From Laedolimicola ammoniilytica (GTDB taxonomy: Bacteria > Bacillota > Clostridia > Lachnospirales > Lachnospiraceae), in the NCBI RefSeq assembly GCF_025567165.1, contig NZ_JAOQKC010000002.1, forward strand, positions 1 to 64,000: DNA of 64,000 nt. Reading direction: 5' to 3'. Below are positions 59,377 to 64,000 of the stretch, one piece after another (the stretch's first letter is position 1; every line of letters starts with the position of its first letter). The notes under the pieces were generated by a model, which was not told where the DNA came from, made no database searches, and saw only the letters and a program-made list of their open reading frames with translations. Both the position numbers and the translations under genes were made by a program.

Positions 59377-61604
59377 TTTTCATCTTCTCCTTGCGTTCTT
59401 TTTTCCATCTCATACCGATACAAAAACTCAGCCAGCATAGTGTTTCTTCTTCCGCTATCCACAGAATTCACAGCATATGTAACCATATCCTTCTGGCCAA
59501 CCAGAACAACACCTTTTTTTGCTCTGGTTACTCCGGTATACAATAGATTTCTCTTTAGCATCCCCTTATTAGATTCCATTATCGGTATAATAACATACGC
59601 ATATTCGGATCCCTGGCTCTTGTGTATCGTAACACTGTATCCCAATGTTACGGTTGCCATGTCTCCCTGCGAGTATGTTACTTTCTCACTGTTGCCATCA
59701 AACAAAATTTCTATTTTGTATAGCAGCTTATCATCTTCCTTATATGGAATGATTCCAGTGATTGTACCGACATCTCCATTATTGGCCTTGTCATTGTTTT
59801 GGGTTTCCATAATCCGATCACCCACATTAAAATCCTGGCCATTCGCATGTACTACCTTGTCTGACCGGATTCCAAGCCTTTTTTTAATGGACTTATTCAT
59901 GCTTTCCGCACCGATAAGAGAATTTTTTCTTCGTGGAGTAAGCATTGCAACGTTCTCATATCCATGCAGCTTCACCATATTCAGGAATATATTTTCCATC
60001 AGAGATTCAGCCTGCTCGTCCGTAGCCGCTTCAACAAAAGAGAATTCCTTATTATAGATCAGAGCCGCATCCCCATTATTGATTTTATGAGCATTGGTAC
60101 AAATAGCTGAATCTTCTCCTTGCCGATACACAGTATCCAATCGAATCGTCATTATGCAGCGACTCATAATGAGCTGCCTTAATACGTCTCCTGGCCCAAC
60201 TGATGAAAGCTGATCTGCATCTCCAACCATAACAAAATGACTATTGGCAGTGAAATAACTCGTCAGTCTCCAAATTTTCAAGGCATCTACCATTGACATC
60301 TCATCACAAATCACTAAGCCATTCTGAAATGCATCTTTTATCTCATCAGCCTCATCATTATCCAGTGAATACAACATCTTATCAACTGTTACCGCTGCTT
60401 CGCCTGTGGCTTCTGCAGCTCTTCTGGCTGCTTTACCTGTTGGCGCTAATACAAATATATGTTTTTGCGGATTTGCATTGCGATAAGACTGTATAATTCC
60501 TTTCAGGACCGTAGTTTTCCCGGTACCAGGACCACCTGTTATAATCATGGCTCTCTTTACCAGGGCAAATCGAATCGCCCGGTCTTGCTGCACCGATAAG
60601 GAAATATTTACACTCCTCAAAAACTTGTTGACTGCATCGGAATATTTCTGTTTATCGTACTGAATAGGCGAATGATTCATTTCACATAGTTTCCTGGCTG
60701 TCTCTTTTTCCATTTTCGCATAAAGTTCCGGATATATACGATTGTTGCTCTCTACAACAAAGCTTCCAGCTCTACACAATTTCTGTACCTGTTCTGCTGT
60801 CTGCTCATATGTAACTTTTCGTGTTCCGGTATTCAAATACTTTAAAAGCTCCTGAAAGAAAAAGTCTTGTGGTAAAAATAAATGACCTTCCACACGATAA
60901 TGTGAAAAAACATATTCTGCTACTGACTCTATTCTTTCTTTTGCTGTGCTGGAAAAATTCAATTTTTGAGCCACTGCATCGGCAATCGGGAAGCTGATAT
61001 TTGCCTTCGTAACCAGAATATAAGGATTACTTTTTACACGTTCCAACGCTCTGTCTCCCAATGTCTGATAGATACGATATGCCATTTGCAGCGATATTTC
61101 CTCATTTCCGATCAGTTCATGTAATTCTTTCACAAATGCCGTCTTCTGATAAGAGGATTTTATCTTTTTCAGTTTTTCTACTCCAATTCCAGGGATAGAT
61201 AAAAGCAGTTCCGGATTAGATTTCAGGATTTTGAAAATATCCGGGCCAAATTTTTCTTCTATTGCTATAGCCTGCTTATTTCCAATACCTTTTATTAAAC
61301 CACTGGACAAATACGCAATTCGTCCATCTGCTCCTGTTGGCTCAACTGGCATAGCTGATTTCAGGTCGAATCCGATCATGCCATTCTTCCCGACACTCCA
61401 AGTTCCCTGCAGCTGAAATAATACTCCTTTCAGCAATTCTACTTTGTATCCTTTAACTGAAAAACTTATTTTTGATTTTCCTTTACCTTCCGGTTTCAAA
61501 GAATCCGGCAGATTCTCAATATCATCTGTTTTCCACTGTGATATTGAGTAATCGCCGGACATGTAATTTGTAAACCCGGAATAGTAAGCGTTAATGATGC
61601 TCAT
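59373..61604 (-). CDS. RecD2-like DNA helicase
   Basis: A 743-residue superfamily 1B helicase. The N-terminal region includes helix-hairpin-helix motifs (LIKGIGNKQA, LSIPGIGVEKL, about 100-150). Walker A is GGPGTGKT (357-364), Walker B VICDEMSMVD, and motif VI VTIHKSQGSEY near 690. It translocates 5' to 3' on DNA and probably aids element replication or recombination. Overlaps both neighbours. Confidence 0.9.
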   Translation of the reverse strand: MSIINAYYSGFTNYMSGDYSISQWKTDDIENLPDSLKPEGKGKSKISFSVKGYKVELLKGVLFQLQGTWSVGKNGMIGFDLKSAMPVEPTGADGRIAYLSSGLIKGIGNKQAIAIEEKFGPDIFKILKSNPELLLSIPGIGVEKLKKIKSSYQKTAFVKELHELIGNEEISLQMAYRIYQTLGDRALERVKSNPYILVTKANISFPIADAVAQKLNFSSTAKERIESVAEYVFSHYRVEGHLFLPQDFFFQELLKYLNTGTRKVTYEQTAEQVQKLCRAGSFVVESNNRIYPELYAKMEKETARKLCEMNHSPIQYDKQKYSDAVNKFLRSVNISLSVQQDRAIRFALVKRAMIITGGPGTGKTTVLKGIIQSYRNANPQKHIFVLAPTGKAARRAAEATGEAAVTVDKMLYSLDNDEADEIKDAFQNGLVICDEMSMVDALKIWRLTSYFTANSHFVMVGDADQLSSVGPGDVLRQLIMSRCIMTIRLDTVYRQGEDSAICTNAHKINNGDAALIYNKEFSFVEAATDEQAESLMENIFLNMVKLHGYENVAMLTPRRKNSLIGAESMNKSIKKRLGIRSDKVVHANGQDFNVGDRIMETQNNDKANNGDVGTITGIIPYKEDDKLLYKIEILFDGNSEKVTYSQGDMATVTLGYSVTIHKSQGSEYAYVIIPIMESNKGMLKRNLLYTGVTRAKKGVVLVGQKDMVTYAVNSVDSGRRNTMLAEFLYRYEMEKRTQGEDEK

Positions 61605-61980
61605 ATTCCCGTATACATCCTTTCTCTCTTATAAGCTGTTCAATATCCGTCTGCAAATACTCGTCACGAATTACAAACAGCTCTTTCTCTGAAGCCAGTC
61701 TCAAATCTGTCTTCACTGTTTTTTTCTTTGCTCCACAAACATAAATTGCATCACATTCTGCAATTATCTGATTGCACATCTGACGGATCATCCGCTTTTC
61801 CCCTCTACTGGGATGAGGAAATAACCCGCCTATGTACTCCTGTGGAAAATAAAATTTGCTTTTCACTCCTTTGAGAGCCAGAAGAACACTTAAATTAACT
61901 GCTTTCATCTGGATCACAGATTTCGTATCTGCTGCTTTCATTTCCTCATCCGGAGCTGAAATGTAAATTTTTAATTTCAC
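61591..61980 (-). CDS. Small protein resembling DUF4406-type nucleoside-fold proteins
   Basis: A 129-residue protein beginning MKLKIYISAPDEE with an internal CNQIIAECDAIYVCG, a pattern like DUF4406/nucleoside deoxyribosyltransferase-type folds. GTG at 61980 has good spacing from AAAGGAG; the TTG nine bases upstream does not. Role unknown. Overlaps both neighbours. Confidence 0.5.
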   Translation of the reverse strand: MKLKIYISAPDEEMKAADTKSVIQMKAVNLSVLLALKGVKSKFYFPQEYIGGLFPHPSRGEKRMIRQMCNQIIAECDAIYVCGAKKKTVKTDLRLASEKELFVIRDEYLQTDIEQLIREKGCIREYEHH

Positions 61981-63167
61981 GTACCACAAGCTCCTTTCTG
62001 CAGCTGTGCCATTCTCTGCCTGTAAATAGCTCTGGTCTTAGCTGTAAACTTTTTCTTTCTGATTTTCATGCTTCGATTCTCATCCCCGGCCTGTTCTGAC
62101 AGTTCCTCACATATCTGGGGATAATCTGCACGTAACTCACCAATTTTCACCTTCGTATATTCCGACATAAGCTCCGGATGTTTTTCCATCAGATTTTTGG
62201 CCGAAATTACGGTTTGCTTTCGCGCTTTATAAGCCACTTCATAGTAAGAATCATTTTCTCTGGCCGGGATCATTCCCACGGTTGCCTGCCCCATTGCCTC
62301 AACAAATGGGATTTCCAACCGCAGCTTGATTTCTTCCAGTTCCTTGATCCTTGCTTTTAGTTCAGCAATTTGCTCATCAACCGCTTCCATTTCCTCTACA
62401 TCCACCGAATAATCCGGATGGAAAATAACACATGGAAGATTCGGATCCGCGAAACCAGAATACGCCCGCAAGTCTGCAAGCGTATTCTTCGGTTTCTTGG
62501 ACAGTTCCAGCGGAGGCTTTTTCCTTGGTATAACGTAAGTATTCCAAAATCGCACATTACGTTCTATCAAATCAGCCTCTTCCTCCATATTCCTTTCGAT
62601 CCGCACACAGGCATAATTCTTTTTCTCGTCAAAGCCCCACATGCAAGCAATATATGCTTCATCCAGATCCATGACGGCCAAATAGAACAATACCTGAAGC
62701 CGGTAGTATTCCGGGCATTTCCCCTTCTTCCAATACTCTTCAACTGCTGCATTTTCCGGAAATGTGGTTTTCAATTCCAATACTCCACGAATTGTCTTTT
62801 TATTTCCATATTTGTCCTGTGTTTCACGCTCATACATCCGATCAAGATTAACACGCATAAAAGAATAATCCGCATGATGATAAATTCCGGTATCGTTGAT
62901 CACCTTAAAACCGGTTTTTCTTTGAAATACCTCCGCAACCAACGGCTCCAGAATATGACCTTTCTCTTTTGCATAATCATCCTCTTCTTTAAACACGTAT
63001 TTTTTCATTCCGCAGCACTTGGCCCACAATCCATACATGCTATTCCATGGAGAGTACCCGTAAAGGACTGCCTGATCACTTCCTCCAATTCCGATTCGCG
63101 ATTTTGCAAATTCCTCCTGTGTCATGCCGGCGCTGTCTCCAACCTTTACCGGTTTTTTACCAATCAC
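61977..63167 (-). CDS. YqaJ-family viral recombinase (lambda-exonuclease type)
   Basis: A 396-residue protein with the YqaJ exonuclease core in the first ~220 residues: GIGGSDQAVLYGYSPW, EPLVAEVFQRKTG, the Asp of VNLDRMYE, and GVLELKTT (the EXK motif). A coiled coil (about 270-300) and a basic tail follow. Such 5'-3' exonucleases pair with single-strand annealing proteins. GTG start at 63167 after AGGAGG, overlapping the upstream stop by one base. Confidence 0.88.
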   Translation of the reverse strand: MIGKKPVKVGDSAGMTQEEFAKSRIGIGGSDQAVLYGYSPWNSMYGLWAKCCGMKKYVFKEEDDYAKEKGHILEPLVAEVFQRKTGFKVINDTGIYHHADYSFMRVNLDRMYERETQDKYGNKKTIRGVLELKTTFPENAAVEEYWKKGKCPEYYRLQVLFYLAVMDLDEAYIACMWGFDEKKNYACVRIERNMEEEADLIERNVRFWNTYVIPRKKPPLELSKKPKNTLADLRAYSGFADPNLPCVIFHPDYSVDVEEMEAVDEQIAELKARIKELEEIKLRLEIPFVEAMGQATVGMIPARENDSYYEVAYKARKQTVISAKNLMEKHPELMSEYTKVKIGELRADYPQICEELSEQAGDENRSMKIRKKKFTAKTRAIYRQRMAQLQKGACGT

Positions 63168-64000
63168 TATTTCCCGCCTCCTTTAATTGTATCAAGGTTC
63201 GGAAAATCAGTACCTTTCCAGTTAATTTTCAACGCGCGTGCAACCATCGAGGTTGCTTTAGCTACTCCAGCTTCCACATCTGCACCTTTGGCTCTCGTCT
63301 CATTTGAGACATAGGAAATAATTTCGCACATCCCAATATACACATCCAGAGCAGACATCTTCTGATTAGCTTCCTGGGCCGGGAATACAGACATGATATT
63401 GAACATTTCCGCAGACATTTTTGTAGCTTTGGTATACTGCTTCAGCAAACCTACTTGAGCTGACATATTCATAAAACAATCCAGCGGATATGTAATCTCA
63501 ATGTCTGCCAGGGTACGCAGATTCATTATTTTGCGTTCAAACTGGCCTTCTACTTCCAGCAGCGCCTTCTTGAATTTCTCCAAAGGGTTATCATTTCCAC
63601 GATGCTTATTCGTGATCGGATCTCCCAGCGGGATCTTCAGCCCATTAGCATATACCTCCGGTGCAATCGTTACTGCCGCTTTTGCAGAATCTCCCATACT
63701 TATCTGCAGTGTTGGGAAAACTACTTCTGCCTTGAACAGTTCTTTTACATCATTGAACAGTTCCGCATTGTATGCCGAAAAATCAAATTTTGATACTACA
63801 CCATCATGATTCATCGTTGCTTCCACAAATTTTGCATCTGGATACTGCAATGCTAACCATTCCTGTGCTGTAGCATAGGCTTCATACATATTAAAGGGAT
63901 TGTACTCATCCGAATGGATGCTCAAGATTTTTCCACCTTCGTTACGGATATAGCATTTCTTCCCAATATCTGTAACAGAAAGTCCATCATTAAGATGCTG
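63167..64000 (-). CDS. Unknown protein, 5' end beyond the window
   Basis: The frame stays open to the right edge, giving at least 277 residues and no start inside the window that is better supported. Visible parts are mixed alpha/beta with DIEITYPLDCFMNMSAQVGLLKQ and a Gly-Lys end. No family recognised. Placed directly upstream of the YqaJ exonuclease, it may be a recombination partner, but it shows no RecT signature that I can see. Confidence 0.6.
   Translation of the reverse strand, partial: QHLNDGLSVTDIGKKCYIRNEGGKILSIHSDEYNPFNMYEAYATAQEWLALQYPDAKFVEATMNHDGVVSKFDFSAYNAELFNDVKELFKAEVVFPTLQISMGDSAKAAVTIAPEVYANGLKIPLGDPITNKHRGNDNPLEKFKKALLEVEGQFERKIMNLRTLADIEITYPLDCFMNMSAQVGLLKQYTKATKMSAEMFNIMSVFPAQEANQKMSALDVYIGMCEIISYVSNETRAKGADVEAGVAKATSMVARALKINWKGTDFPNLDTIKGGGK

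Overview
The window looks like the chromosome of a spore-forming Lachnospiraceae/Clostridia-type Firmicute carrying two nested mobile elements. Pointers to the host are an alpha/beta-type small acid-soluble spore protein, strong AGGAGG ribosome sites, a dense tRNA cluster, a PRD-regulated PTS operon and gene families common in that group. Species cannot be named from the sequence alone.

Layout. (1) 1-23.9 kb is G+C-richer core chromosome: spore protein, DJ-1/PfpI protein, CYTH triphosphatase, dihydroorotase beside an orphan sugar-type binding lipoprotein, seven tRNA genes, a phosphodiesterase/RdgB/papain-like peptidase/RNA methyltransferase cluster, and a PTS cassette (HAD phosphatase, EIIA, fumarase-superfamily lyase, EIICB, PRD regulator) lying between two near-identical 97-bp repeats. 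A GLUG-repeat surface protein / MMPL exporter / cytidylate-kinase-like operon follows. (2) A visibly AT-rich element starts at about 24.16 kb, where only the 3' end of a tRNA gene remains (an attachment-site scar), and runs past the right edge. It codes almost entirely leftward for a DNA-processing set: SSB, MoxR AAA plus VWA protein, CHC2-type primase, RNase H, RecD2-like helicase, YqaJ exonuclease, and many small unknown proteins. (3) At about 41.69-57.30 kb a TnpX/Tn4451-type mobilizable transposon sits inside element 2 and separates genes of one strand. It carries a large serine recombinase, TnpV, TnpW, MobA/MobL relaxase with an RSF1010-like oriT, RepA/DnaC, three sigma-like proteins, a DinJ-YafQ toxin-antitoxin pair and a two-component/ABC-exporter cargo. 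A 250-base run of N lies in that ABC ATPase.

Most interesting signals, all in element 2. First, an IscB-family protein (32563-33804) keeps the PLMP domain, bridge helix, RuvC-I Asp and RuvC-II Glu, but has Asn for the RuvC-III Asp and has lost the HNH histidines. It is preceded by a ~280-nt RNA with its own promoter and terminator in the place an omega RNA would occupy. This looks like a naturally nuclease-dead RNA-guided protein. Second, four copies of a conserved unit (promoter TTGACa-17/18-TATnnT, RNA start box ATAGACTTAG, variable hairpin, box AACGAAATAAT, intrinsic terminator whose stem sequence differs but always pairs) sit upstream of separate operons. I infer an element-wide leader-RNA or antitermination system that I do not recognise from known families. 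Third, hairpins recur between genes of these operons just upstream of ribosome sites.

How the parts work together (inference): element 2 appears to be an integrated replicon or integrative element that handles its own replication and recombination and co-regulates its operons through the shared leader. The nested transposon is a passenger that supplies mobilization and a drug- or peptide-resistance-type exporter.
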